Positions 11,236-23,274 of a stretch of 64,000 nucleotides of DNA are shown here, piece after piece. A program made the position numbers and the translations under genes. Under the pieces are notes generated by a model, which saw nothing but the letters and a program-made list of their open reading frames with translations, had not been told where the DNA came from and did no database searches. The first letter of the stretch is position 1. The number at the start of each line of letters is the position of its first letter. Source of the stretch: Nilaparvata lugens (Eukaryota > Arthropoda > Insecta > Hemiptera > Delphacidae); the NCBI RefSeq assembly GCF_014356525.2, contig NC_052507.1:49603660-49667659 (forward strand), in the 5' to 3' direction.

Positions 11236-13020
11236 ATTTACACTATGTCACTCTGAACAATTAATTTTGTCTATTGTTTTGACATGCGCTGAATCTAGAT
11301 TTTCACTTTTTAATACTCAAAAAAAATATTATAATTTTCTTGATTTAACCATGCTTATGATAAAAATCATGATTCTGCTGTCTAGTCACAGAATTTATTA
11401 TATTAATTTGAAATGTGCCTTCTCAATATGAGTCAGAGGTATCACAATTCGATAACTCTACTTTCAGATATTGATGTTTTTCAATGACGTTTGATGATAT
11501 ATTATGTGTCCGACTCCTTCATCTTATCCTTTTTTGTGAAAAATGAAGATTCAAAATTTCTTTTCATAGATTTTTTTTGTGTTTCTTCTTGTTCCATTAC
11601 TCTTTATAATTTGAAAACTTGATAATGGAATGAATATCATCAGATCACATGAAAAAAAATAAAACTGGAGGCCCACCTGAGATACTATAATATGATAACA
11701 CTGTACTCCTGATAAGTTGAACATTTTCAAGCTGAAAGTAGATTGATTTGTTGCTCATTCGGTTCAAATATCAACAAAGTTACCAAATATTACCAATATT
11801 ATCACGTATAGTGAGAACTAATTACTCTGAAGCTTTCCATTCTCACTGAACATGAAGAGGCAATACCAAGCCAGTATTGCAGTTCCTTCCACAATCATTA
11901 TTATCAGAGCTTTGAAATTGATGAAATTTATGTAAATTTAACTATGGATGTTATCCCCATCTCACAGTTCCCCTTTATATCCTTATCGTGATTCAGAATA
12001 AAGTAGTTGATCTCTATAATCACAAAAATCAATGTACAGTACTTATAATAGATATTAAAAATAACAATATTTCTAGTAATAATGCAACTTTTTCTAGGAA
12101 CGAATTTCAAGGCTCTCGAAATGACTTCTTCTCTATCACAGGCAAAAATTCCAATGATCATCATAATACTAATTCAATGAAAATTGTTTGTATTGTTAAT
12201 TGTTCAAAGTAAGATAAGCTACATCTTTAAGGCAATCAACCTATTTAGGATTATCATGTCTATGAATGAAAGTGACACTGTGATAAGAGATTATTAGTCA
12301 AACTGAAATATAAACATTATATACAATGCATATTTCTAATCAACTAAAATTACAATTGATAGTATCAAGCCGTAATGAATTGAGCAACTGAATTTCAAAG
12401 TTACTATCCACTGTTCAAATTGCACTGTGATTTAATTCTACTTCCAAATGGATTAAATTGCTTGACTCTTCAATGTAACAATTATTGTAAAAAATGAGTG
12501 GAATGTGAACGTCATCCAAATAGCATAATTAAATTTCAATTTTCAGATCATTAAATTCATAAAAAACTAATTCTTGAGAGAATAGTGATTAATTGCAAAC
12601 AGTGCATGTAACATTGATACAAAGTGATACAATGAAAATCAACACAGATTAATTTGATACTGGACTTATCAAACTTATATTACCGTACATTTATAAAATG
12701 TCAAACCAACATTTTCAATTTTCTCTTCAGGAGCAAAACATCAATATAAAATAAAGAAGAGTCCATTATAAGAAAAAAATACTTGTGTACTAGAATTCAC
12801 TTGAACTAACTCATCACTTCAACCCTCCGATGATCACAATGAGCTAGAATGGTATAAAACATTTATTTATACAAAGAATTATATTTAAAAAAAACGTTAA
12901 ATCATACAAAGAATCTCGCACTGAATTTCATATTAGAAATACACAATCGTTTTATAATTAACTGGCAACATGTAAACTTGATGTATGCAGGCGCCTAAGT
13001 GAAATAGAAGCACAAGACAT
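11236..13020. other. AT-rich stretch without recognised gene
   Basis: Only short open frames without recognisable motifs occur here. No repeat shared with the rest of the window was seen. Confidence 0.5.
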
Positions 13021-13024
13021 GAAC

Positions 13025-13425
13025 CGGTGTGTATGCCTATCTCTCTCACTCACTCCCTCTCTCTCTCTCTCTCTCGCTCTGTCTCTCTCGATCTTAGGCG
13101 GGCTAACCATGCCCGAGTGGAAGGGACGCGTGCCTCTCACTCACTCTCATTGTTGCCAGCCTGGGAAGTAGTGGCGCAGTCACAGGAGATTGCTTGCGGC
13201 GCCTGCGCAGATGGACTGCTCCGTTTCACTCTCTCTCCAGGTGAATGCCTTCGGGTTGCTGCTGCGTTGCTCGCCACTGCTCCTATTTGTGCTCTTTCCA
13301 GACGACCGTGAACCGAAACGACCGCTCTCACTCGCGCTCATTGTGAGCGCATAACGCGGAGCATAACACAGTTTTTTGAAGTGTCACCCAGCAAACCAAT
13401 TTATAAGACGTTGTCATGTCAAAAA
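13025..13425 (+). mobile_element. GC-rich DNA element, copy 1
   Basis: Two blocks are shared with 43797-44286. Block 1 (about 13085-13150) contains gctaaccatgcccgagtgga. Block 2 (about 13160-13420) runs from 'gtggcgcagtc' to a terminus 'gacgttgtcatgtcaaaaa'. In the other copy block 2 is inverted relative to block 1. The GC content stands out sharply from the flanks. A CT-rich microsatellite precedes block 1 (13040-13090). The sequence reads through several frames but nothing looks like a protein. A DNA transposon or MITE with a TGACRTGACAACGTC-like end is likely; the left end is not defined. Confidence 0.6.
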
Positions 13426-14337
13426 CCAAGGAATTGATAATCAGGTACATTTTTCAAATAGCTCCACCCAACTGAATCTGTGAATGCCAAGTCATAAGAA
13501 ATCATGTTCAATAGATTTAATTTAGATTGAATGCTTCAACATATGAATAGAAAATGATTTATTCTTTTGGTGCCCAAATCAAAATAAATATCAATCAACA
13601 TTTCAATTGACATCAAGAAAAGCTTCTGCCAACCTTGTAATTCCAATATGATTCTGCTCATGCTTTACTTCCATTTATAGAATTCTCATTAAGGCCCTTG
13701 TGTAATGAATGACAAGATGCGAGTGGAGGTGAAAAATTGATATGTTAACAAAAATAATAGAATATGATGAATTATCTCTCAATTCACCTCATATGGTAGG
13801 CAAATTTGTGCTTGGTTCATTATTATTTACAAATTTTCCATCTCCAATCTGGATGTACATCTGGTTTTCAATATTGAATATTGAATATTTTCTATCCTAT
13901 TTGATCAACTTTGTGATTACGAGGGTAGAATGTGAAACTCTTTCATGATTTTCCTATCTTTTATGCATGCTTACTCTTCCTCAAACTGTATGTTTGCATG
14001 GCTTTCATCTTTAGTATCTACTGAATTTTCATATTGGACTTTCTAGATAATGTAGATTCAACTAGTAAGAATGGAAGATAAGCTACTTTACAGAGAGAAT
14101 CATAGAAAGTTTCAACTCAACAAGCCTAATGTATAATTTTCCGATGTCTCAGCCATCATATATATTTGCCTCAACTGTATGTATATTATCAACCTGGCAT
14201 GGAGAATATTAACTGTAGAAAACAGCAAACACTGCATGCTATGATTTTTCAGGAAATTGCCACTGTTAACACTAATTGTAATGTATGATTTATCTCAGTT
14301 TTCACATTTGTAAACTATGATAAATTATAAACAGCTA
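13426..14337. other. No recognised gene
   Basis: AT-rich sequence with only short open frames and no motif I can assign. It ends where 5'-truncated non-LTR homology begins. Confidence 0.5.
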
Positions 14338-15749
14338 AGGTAATACCTATTTTTAAGAGTGGATCGAATAGAGAAATTTCAAATTATAGACCCATCTCAC
14401 TGCTTTCAGTGTTCACTGCTTTCACTCAAAAATTCTAGAGAAACTTTTTAAGAAAAGATTAATGAGCTTCTTCAATAAAGTGAACTATTTTAATAGAAAC
14501 CAATTTGGATTTCAGGAGGGCTTGAACACAGAACAGGCATTATATAAGTTTATATCAGATATTCATCACAGCATCAACACACCACATAAAAATAGAACAT
14601 CTGGTCTATTCTTGGACATCCGAAAGGCTTTCGACACAGTTGAACACAGCACCTTGTTGAATAAGCTTCATGCTGCTGGTGTCCGTGGTGTTACCAACAT
14701 GTGGTTAAAATCATACTTGATGGATAGAAAGCAGTATGTGTATTTCTGGTTGTGATAGTGAGCTGACAACAGTTAAATACGGCGTTCCACAAGGATCCGT
14801 TTTGGGCCCTATATTGTTTTTAGTCTACATAAATGATTTGTTTTCCCACACATTTTTTGGATCAATTACATCTTTTGCCGATGACACAGCCCTAGCGTAT
14901 TCTGCTAAAAATGAAGAAGAACTGCATGAAATGATGCAGCTGGATTTGTTTGATTTGCGATGCTGGTTCAACTGTAACAAACTAGCACTAAATGCGAGCA
15001 AGACTTCCTATATAAACTTTTCATTATCATCACCATTTAGTTTCACTGATCCTGTCAGGTATCATCAGTTCGGTCGCAGATCTGTGAGTTGTGACTGTGA
15101 GGTAATTTAACAATCTGACTCTATTAAATATCTTGGGCTAATATTGGATCAAAGTCTAAATTGGGATTTGCATGTGAATAAAGTAAAAAAATACCTCTTA
15201 TACTTGGTTAGGACTTTCTATCAACTGCGTCAATTCTTCCCTGTAAATATTCTTCATGTAATGTATTTCTCTTTCTTCAATAGTAGGCTGGAATACGGAA
15301 TCTCATGTTATGCATCTACCTTCATGTCTCATTTTAAAAATCTTATAGTCCTACAAAAATCAATTGTTAGAATAATGTTTGGAGCTAATAGACGAACGCA
15401 TACTTTCCCAATATTCAGGTTTTTTGGAATTCTACCTTTCAGATACATGTATGTACTGAAAGTTTTATCTTTGTTTTATAAAATGAGTGGGGATAGGAAT
15501 CAAATGGGGAATCTTGAACAAAATCAGCAGATAACTAGGCAAACTACAAGGATGCTAATCAGACTCCCCAAACCAAACAGCACTACCTTCCAGAGATGCT
15601 TTTTATTCCTTGGACCTAAATTCTTCAATATTCTCCCAGATGAGATTAGAAAGCTACAGAATCTCAAGAAATTCATAGAACAAACGAAGAGTTGGCTATG
15701 GCTTCATTCACCATTAGAAGTAGAAGACTTATTCAAAGTAGTAAGCTGA
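14338..15749 (+). pseudogene. Non-LTR retrotransposon reverse transcriptase (5'-truncated)
   Basis: The first recognisable motif is 'VIPIFKSGS....NYRPISLLS' (14340-14410). Then come 'NRNQFGFQEGLNTEQAL', domain A 'GLFLDIRKAFDTVEH' (about 14607-14650), domain B 'YGVPQGSVLGPILFLVYIND' (14775-14835) and the catalytic domain C 'FADDTAL' (about 14873). Thumb and C-terminal parts follow, with 'LGLILDQSLNWDLHV' and 'SRLEYGISCYAS'. Frameshifts occur near 14430, 14745 and 15110, so the gene is dead although the catalytic Asp pair survives. The endonuclease half is absent, the usual 5' truncation of target-primed insertion. The family is CR1/jockey-like; finer placement is not possible by eye. Confidence 0.92.
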
Positions 15750-16057
15750 GAAACACATGGTGCTAATATCTAATATGTAGTATGGTCTTTTTACTGTAGT
15801 TACTTCTGTATCCTTTGAAGTTTAACCTTTGCTTTGAGCTTTGATCTGCAAACATTGTTTTATTTATCGCTGTTATGTCTCATCTTTTATTTTTCATTTT
15901 TTCCCCTCTCTTGTCATGAATTATGTTGAAAAAACTTATACTGGTGATTCTTCCTCCCATTTTTTCGCAGTTTTAACTACATTTCATAATATAAGTATAT
16001 TTAAAGAGAGGAAATGCTACAATCAATCAATAAAATTACTTGATGATGGTGATTGAA

Positions 16058-16088
<31 letters not shown>

Positions 16089-16348
16089 GTAGGCTTTTTT
16101 CTCCTCCTATATCCGATTAAACCTCAACTCCTGCTCACGGACAAGTGCTTCATGAAGCACTTTGTGAGCAGTTATTGTTCACATTAATATTATATTATAT
16201 ATTATTATATTATTATATTATATACTATTACTTACAATCTATTATTAAATTTTAGATGGATTATTGTTGTATTTGTCAAGCTAGACTCTATTTGGTTTCT
16301 GTATATGTATTCATGAGTGTGAATAAATTTGAATTTGAATTTGAATTA
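15750..16348 (+). repeat. 3' UTR and hexamer tail of the non-LTR element
   Basis: Non-coding tail after the RT. It holds a (GT)n run at 16058-16091, a TA-rich simple repeat at about 16185-16235, and ends in 'gaataaa' followed by tandem tttgaa units (16321-16346). Short tandem repeats at the 3' end mark this kind of retrotransposon. Confidence 0.75.
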
Positions 16349-16469
16349 TAGCATAGAATTATGATCATACACACATATTTTCAATATGTATTATATTATG
16401 TAATAGTATGAATATTTTATCGGTTGCAAACAATATCTTTGTCTGTCATAGAATGCATGATTTAGAACA

Positions 16470-18950
16470 TATTTTGATGAAACTTTTAAATAAATCTCAT
16501 GAGAAGAGAGAATCAAACAGAAAAATTTTAATTACCCTAATAAAATGAAAGAATCAGCTAAACGAATAGTTAGCGACTGAGCGATAAAGCTTCCTTATCA
16601 ACAACTGTATCAGATTAGAGTACCGTTCTGTACTATACATTTTTTCTAGAGAATTATTAAATAAAATCATAATTGTTATGCAAATTGAGTACGAACCGTT
16701 TATGAATTGCTCATTGAAATTTGAGGTTACACTTCGTTTACTATTGATCAGATGTTTTGGAGCAGCTCAAACACAGCTGACTGATTCAATATATCACAAA
16801 ATGTCATGCCACGATTTCATGCAAGCTGTGATATTATTTCTAAAATTAAGAACTATCGATAAAGGACCAAGAATTTTCGAAAAAAAATATAATATATGTA
16901 TTATTGTTGAAATTATTTATTATTCAAGAAATTGTATTATAATATCAAGTATTATTGTAACTAACTAGGTCATAGCATGAACATTATATTACTGATAAGA
17001 GCAGCAGAAATTAATTATAACAGTTTCGAACATAATAAAAAATTGTATAGGGAATATTAAATTATTGATCTTTGTTTCAACTGAACCACATGGTGAATGA
17101 ATCTCTTTGGCAAGTCTAAGCCAATCATATAGCATAGAAAAAGCACCAAAAAGGTGATCGTTTGACAACATCATATGTTAATCTGTTATCAGACAACAAA
17201 CCTGCCTTATCATATATGCTAGTGCATGTACATTGTATAAGAGGAACTATGTCTAGAGAATTAAGTAGTTTAGAATTATACAAATCAAATTATTATTGTA
17301 ATTAAAGGAATCATATTTTACTGCTTGCCACTGACGTCATGCCTACGTCATAATCATCCTACCAATGGCAAATTAATTACACATTGATTCTCAGAGAAAA
17401 GGTTCTAGCGTAAAGGCCTAGAAAAAGACAGTCACTTCCCTTTTGAAATCCTCACCAGTAAGACCTCGTTAAAGTTACCAAGACCTATTTGTGAAATCTT
17501 TGTTCGATTTTATTATGTTATATCTGTGAGCCAGAATTTTAGGCTATTTTATTTGTTCTTTGTGAATTTGTTTCATCAATCGATAATTCAAGAGTTTAAA
17601 GTTCAATTACTCCCTGATTTGATTGGTGAAGGATTTTTATTTAAATAAAAATTCCACACGTGCTGAGACCGAAGCCTGGACAGCCGCCGATCAAACAAAT
17701 TTGATCCAAAGAAAGAACCACGACCGCCAAGGAGTTTCACGTGAGTTTTAAAATTAAAAGGGGCCCCAATCTACACTTCGAAAAATATTACAGTGCAGAG
17801 AATATAAATTTTTTCTTCGTTAAATTAATGGCCACGCCGACAAGCGCTAATTAATTATTAAGATCCTAGAATTCATTTGGTATAGAATTTATAAGAATTT
17901 GTAGTTGATTAACTGTCCTCCGCTGCCAGAACCACGACCCCGAGCAAATTTAAAAAAATATTTTATAATTTATTTTCACCATTTTTCACAAACTGTTGAA
18001 TTTTATCAATTGTAAAATTCTGTTGAATCATGCATGGTGTCATGCAAGTACAAGAATACTTCTAATCATTTTTGTTAATGTTAAATTATTATCAATCCCT
18101 GAATCAAGCTCTGAATCTGCACTGTTAAATCATATATTTTACTATATTATATTTCAATTTTGTTAATTCGTCTTCTGAGTTCGATTTTTTCTTAAGCCTG
18201 TCAATTGTTGTGTCTGATACATTCTATATCACCAAGAACCAATCGAATACGATCATTGAAATAATTGAATTAAGCTGGATATTGGAACAGATCTAAGTGG
18301 ATGTAGTGTGTGGGGTCAAATCAGGATTATTTATTCTCTGTCCTTACCTGCTCATATATCAGCTTTTATCTGTTACCAACTTCGACTTAGGAGCGAATTC
18401 GTCAACTGTATGGCAGATGCAGCTGGAGATCATATAATATCCTACAATAGAACTTAAAACCCGACAAGACGAAGTATATTCTTGCAGTATATTCTGAACG
18501 ATATCTGGTCCAAGTACCCTATCTTAATCCTTCGGAACTTATTAGATATGCAGTCCCGTAAATTATCTACATCGGGATTTTTGCTCGACCTGTATGATTT
18601 TGTATGTTGTTTCATCGCAGGTAATAGTTTTAAGATTTCCGTATTCAGTGTTTAGCAACTGCTACACTGCCTTTCAAAAAATTTTATCGTTATACAATCT
18701 GTCATAAGAAGAATCAAGGGTGAGCGAGTGTTTATGCCTCCCGCGATTCAGACAATTGTATCAAATCTCTTAGTGAATCGATCAGTCTGGTATTCAGTTA
18801 GCATCCACGCACACATTCTCAAAATTTATAACCTCAATACTGGTGACTCAGTACAAGATTCATTATACGTGTATCGACCTATCCTTGGAGGTGAGAGTGA
18901 CTCCCCCAGGAAAAGCTTCACATGATTTTGGCTTGCAGCATGAGGCGTGT
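16470..18950 (+). repeat. Dispersed repeat T, uninterrupted copy
   Basis: About 2.5 kb that recurs in reverse orientation at 44705-43176 and 31756-30405, where it is split by the GL element. Landmarks are 'tgccactgacgtcatgcc' near 17325, 'gctgagaccgaagcctggac' near 17663, and a 'ccgctgccagaaccacgacc' block near 17920. Apart from a 65-codon frame near its right end there is no protein. It may be a long LTR or another non-autonomous element; I cannot place it. Its empty target site for GL is ACCT at 17483-17486. Confidence 0.85.
18728..18925 (+). other. Short ORF conserved between both T copies
   Basis: A 65-codon frame in T, preceded in frame by 'GER', with 'MPPAIQTIVSNLLVNRSVWY' and a C-terminus 'YRPILGGESDSPRKSFT'. 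The opposite copy at 30653-30456 keeps the full frame with about ten conservative changes, such as Ala/Val, Leu/Val and Ser/Phe. No ATG-started upstream exon is seen, so this may be a terminal exon or a relic of a longer protein. Function unknown. Confidence 0.4.
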
Positions 18951-18964
18951 CAAATACCACTTTA

Positions 18965-19806
18965 CAATATATATATATATATAACAACAAAATGGTTTTA
19001 GAGAATCAGAGAGAAAAAAAGATCAAATTGAAAAACCTCTAAATTTTTACTTATATATTATTTTATCAAGGAAACTGTTCAATTTATTGGGGAAATGAAT
19101 TCAACTATTATTGTAGTCCATAATGTAACGAATCGAATGACATATGATGGACTTTTTTCCGATGAATGGTTACAGAGATAATTGATTTCCAGTTTGCTGT
19201 TTACTATGGCAAAGAGAGTCAACCGCGCCGTACCGCGTCGACTGTTTCCCCTTCCACGGCGTCAAATCTAATCGCAAATACATAAAAACATACTTCAATG
19301 GATTTGCAATGAGAGTGGCTACATTTATTATCTGGCTCATTTCTCTTCAAAATCACTTGCTTTGAAGTTAATCGGAGAAAACAAAAAAACCAAATCACAA
19401 ACCCCCTAAATTTTTACATATATATTATTTTTATCAAGAAATCTGTTCATTTTATTGAAAAAATGAATGGAACTAATATTGTAGTACATAATGTAACAAA
19501 TCGAATGACATATCATAGAACTGTTTCCGATTGATGATTACAGAGATAATTGTTTCCCATGTTCACCTGCATTTTTCTTGTTTTAGGGTGGTGGGGCGGA
19601 AAGCTCCAAGGGGATTCCTTGGGACTTTTGAGAGAATGATCCTCTGGGAGGGTTCTATCGATGGTGGGAAATTCAGCTTCAATTTAATTTTCGGATTGAA
19701 ACTGCTTTTTTTGACCTTCATTGACTGGGCTATTATGAGACTGATGAGTGTATTAGTACAATATGTTTGTCTTTTAAAAATACTGTTTACTCTATTCAAA
19801 TTATAA
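18965..19806 (+). repeat. Dispersed repeat R, plus copy
   Basis: Reverse-oriented relative of 10199-11235. Two roughly 400-bp units (about 18965-19260 and 19260-19560) share 'ctaaatttttac.tatatatta', 'tgtaac.aatcgaatgacata' and 'tttccgat' blocks. A segment after 'cttgttttag' (19588) then encodes 'KAPRGFLGTFERMILWEGSI'. That coding-looking block after a pyrimidine-AG could be a captured exon, since the other copy has it too. It begins right after the T repeat, next to a short (TA)n run at 18966-18982. Confidence 0.75.
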
Positions 19807-20239
19807 CTGTGTTGTACCAATAATAATAACCTTCTAAATTACATAATAAAATATAGCCTAAAATGATTTTTAAAGAGCTTGAAACGTTTGGTGTATGCAG
19901 AAACAATATCATACCAGTACTCCTAAATATTATATCATCCAAAGCCTCATGTTTTTAATTTGTAATCTGGGACCTGTTTCATTAAACTTGGGAGTCATGT
20001 GATAGGGGAATCATTACTCCTATTACATGCTCCATATAGGCATTAAAATCTGCTATTTCTGTATTACGTTACTCTTCTGAATTTTTATGGAACAGTCTTC
20101 AGTTCTAGATTATTATTCCACCCTCTATAACTTAATCCGGTTTAAAATCATGGTGATTATTAAACATTATTCCCAATGCAAATGATTTTTTTATACTTTC
20201 TTGTCTTCTTTGTTCAATTTGAATTGATTTTCCCGTTTT
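19807..20239. other. No recognised gene
   Basis: AT-rich sequence leading to the transposase relic. A pyrimidine-rich AG (ttatgtttcag, ends 20254) precedes the first recognisable codons. Confidence 0.45.
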
Positions 20240-21889
20240 TTTATTATGTTTCAGGTCACCTGCAAATGTGCATTTACTTGCAGATCAATCAGCCTGGATT
20301 ATCGAAAATAACTCTTCATTAACTTCTACGATATTGGGAATTATGATAGTCAACAAATCCTTGAATGACGATGATGATGATAGTCAACAAGCCTATCTTC
20401 AACGACTTGTACATCCACAACTTATCAAAAGGAGACGACATTGCAACTATGATCATCCCAGTGAGAGTAGGCGTCAACATTCATTTTCATACTATCTGCT
20501 ACTTCGAGGTGGTTCTGAAGTCAAAGTATGTATGAGAACATTCTGTAACACATTCGGTATTTCTCCAAGGTGAGCACAAATCTTGGGTCAGAAGATTTTA
20601 GAAGGGAAAAACGATTGCTCGGATAAGAGGGGAGGGCATCGTTCAAATGAAAAGAAGGTAGAATGGACTCAAAAAGTTATTTAGCACATAAAGAGCTTTC
20701 CAGTAAAGGAGAGCCTTTATGACAGAGCAAAAAGTAAGGACAAAATGTATTTAAGTCCTGATTTGAATGTGAGCCTCATGTATCATGCATTCTTGGAGAA
20801 GTATGCCACAGAACTTCTTCTTGGAAGTCATCCAATTACTAGGCAGTGGTATAATGAGATTTTTTTGAGTAAATTTAATTTGTCTTGTACAGACCAAGGG
20901 TTAATACCTGCTCTACTTGTGATAGATTAAAAGTTAGTATACAATCTGGTAATCCAGCAGCCAAAGTAGAACAAGAGTTGCACCACCGCCGTGTTGAAGG
21001 TAGTACAACTGCAATGAACGATGACATTGAAAATGCAAAGACTTCTGATTCTCATGTTCTATCTTTTGACTTGCAACAGCAAATGTACTTACCTCTGCTA
21101 TCTCATACAGAGATGTATTACTCACAGCAACTAGCATGTTGTAACTTGGCAATACACGATTCAACAGCCAATTAAGGTTGTATGTTCTTATGGTCAGAAA
21201 ACCATGGTGGTCGGGGGTCTTTGGAAATCACATCCTTTATTTACCAGTATCTAACATCTCAATGTAATATTGGTAACAAAAGAAAGCTAATACTTTGGTC
21301 TGACAATTGTAGTGGCCAAAATAAAAACTAGTATATGATTAGTATGTACCTGACTTTAATAGCTACTGGTAAGTTTAATGAAATCATCCACAAGTTCCCT
21401 GTAAGGGTCCACACTTTCTTAAGTAATGATAGGGACTTCGCATTAATTGAAAAACGAAGAAGAAACACATTGATGGACTTGGTTCGAATTATTATTTAAG
21501 TGCAGCACAGAAAAACCCATTCACCTGCAAAGTAGTGGAACAATTTCACAACTTCAAGGAGATATCACATGCATTCCTGGATACAAAGAAGTTGGGAATT
21601 TCAAGAGCTTGGCTTAACAGCTGCTGAATTTGGAAGTGTCATGATATCTAAAGGTGCATCAGAAGCAGCAGGCTGGTGTGATCCAATTAGAGTAATCAAG
21701 AATGGAGTGAGTATTGAACATTCTCAGCGGCTACAGCTTTCTTCAACAAGGACAAGATGGGGACTTCCAGTGAAGGAAAAACAAGATATTATCAAGATGC
21801 TCCCTTACCTGGAGCCAGAAGCACGCGAATACTTAGAAAATATACTTGCAGAAGCGCCACCAGGAGAACACCAAACTGAACAGGAATAA
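20240..21889 (+). pseudogene. DDE-like DNA transposase relic with SDNCSGQNKN motif
   Basis: Fragments in shifting frames keep a common order. 'SRRQHSFSYYLLLRGGSEVK' followed by 'FCNTFGISPR' lies near 20465-20575. 'EPLYDRAKSKDKMYLSPDL' and 'YHAFLEKY' follow to 20930. A Cys-containing 'YRPRVNTCSTCDRLK', then 'DSHVLSFDLQQQMYLP' (first candidate catalytic Asp) and 'LAIHDSTA' run to 21175. 'LILWSDNCSGQNKN' (second candidate Asp, about 21290-21330) comes next, and a C-terminal part with 'MLPYLEPEAREYLENI' ends at 21889. Several frameshifts and a stop right after GQNKN kill it. Similar proteins are common as uncharacterised multi-copy insect genes and are DDE transposase-like. A Sola-type assignment is a guess. 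Confidence 0.65.
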
Positions 21890-22243
21890 TAGAACAACAG
21901 TTGCATGGTGGCACATTCAATATTATGACTGGCACTTCATGAAAGACAGTCTCATTTTTCATTTCATGGGGTATTAACCTTTATATAATTTTTTTTAATG
22001 AATTGACAATTTTACAAGCGTTGAAGAGTAATATTATGTGTTAGAAGTACAAAAAATATTTGGTTTTGCACGGGAAATTGTTTTTTTGGCCTCCTGAAAA
22101 TCTAACAACTGTTTAATTGCAACGAATGCATCAAATGGTTCACCTTCTAAATTGCTGTCATGTGATTCTTAGTGGGCAGGCAGTGCAACAAGCTGAAAAA
22201 CTTTCTACTTTAAAAGCTATCAAAATAAAAAAGCTGAAAGAAA
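21890..22243. other. No recognised gene
   Basis: Non-coding flank between the transposase relic and a perfect hairpin. No transposon end could be fixed. Confidence 0.4.
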
Positions 22244-22475
22244 AAGACGTCGATGTCAATACCACTACCTATATTTGTTAAAAATTATTCTACATTACAG
22301 AACCAGGTTTCATGGTAACACCTACCACATCTTCACCATACATTCCTCCAACCACTTCATCACCAGATATTCCCTCATTTCCTGTTACCATGAAACCTGG
22401 TTCTGTAATGAAGATTAATTTTAAATAAATATTGTGGTATTGACAACATCAACGTCTTCTTCTTCCAATTATGGA
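22244..22475. repeat. Foldback with perfect inner hairpin
   Basis: The inner arms are perfect: cattacagaaccaggtttc at 22294 and its reverse complement ending at about 22411, separated by a CCA/ACC-rich loop of about 60 nt. The outer arms also pair ('gacgtcgatgtcaataccac' at 22248 against 'gtggtattgacaacatcaacgtc' ending near 22455), with an AT-rich bulge on both sides. No coding sequence. Near-identity of the arms suggests a recent fold or gene-conversion between arms. Confidence 0.75.
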
Positions 22476-22684
22476 GAGAGAAATTCTACATCTCTCACCA
22501 TACAATCAAATTATTGGATAAAAAATATTCACACTATTCCGAAGTGAATTTAAAGTATTGTGCTCACTATATCCTTAGTGTCCGGTTTCCCATTAGGAAA
22601 CTTTAGACTATTTACGGCGAGGTGGAACTACTCTTGGGTCTCAAAGCCTTACGCTAATAATAATAATAATAGTTGGATGAAAAT

Positions 22685-23037
22685 GTTTTCTCTGATTAGT
22701 AATTTTTCAGTTATGAGCTTCTATTAAAATTTTTGGGACAGATCATTTCAAATTCGGTAAAAAATGAATTAATGAAATGATGAGGACCATACATTTTCCA
22801 TGGTATTGAAAAAAATGGTTGATTGAATAAAGTGAGAATTTCCTGACAATATACATTTTCGAGAAAGTTATTGCATTCACAAAAAATGCCCGAAAATAGC
22901 TCAACTGAAAGTTACTTTTTTAAATGGAAGAACTCTCTCAAAAAATGTATCTATTACCGAATTTGGAATAATCTATCCCAACAATTGAAACTTTAGGCGC
23001 TCATATCTCAAAAAGTGATAATCAGAAAACAAATCTT
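22685..23037. repeat. Degenerate foldback of about 350 bp
   Basis: 22687-22765 is mirrored by 22965-23037: 'gttttct.tgatta', 'tatgagc..cta', 'tt.ttggga.agat.att.c' and 'aaattcggtaa' all recur in reverse. The arms carry many mismatches, so this MITE-like relic is much older than its neighbour at 22244. Confidence 0.65.
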
Positions 23038-23274
23038 ATCCTGAGAAAACTACCTATTTCATTTTGATAGCTTTCTATTATGCTAATCGAAAAGCTTAAA
23101 AAGTTATCACCATCAAATTGTTTTTTTCAGCCTGCTGCACAGTCGTGAGAGCTTGATGTTTTATTGATATAATGATAATTTTCATGTGTAATTGAAGACT
23201 TTCGGTGATCCACTTTTGTTCAAAATACCATTGGACATTGTTTTGACTAGCTCAATCAAATAATTTACATTTCT

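Noticed and set aside
16058..16235. GT and TA simple repeats
   Set aside because: Ordinary microsatellites in the 3' UTR of a non-LTR element.
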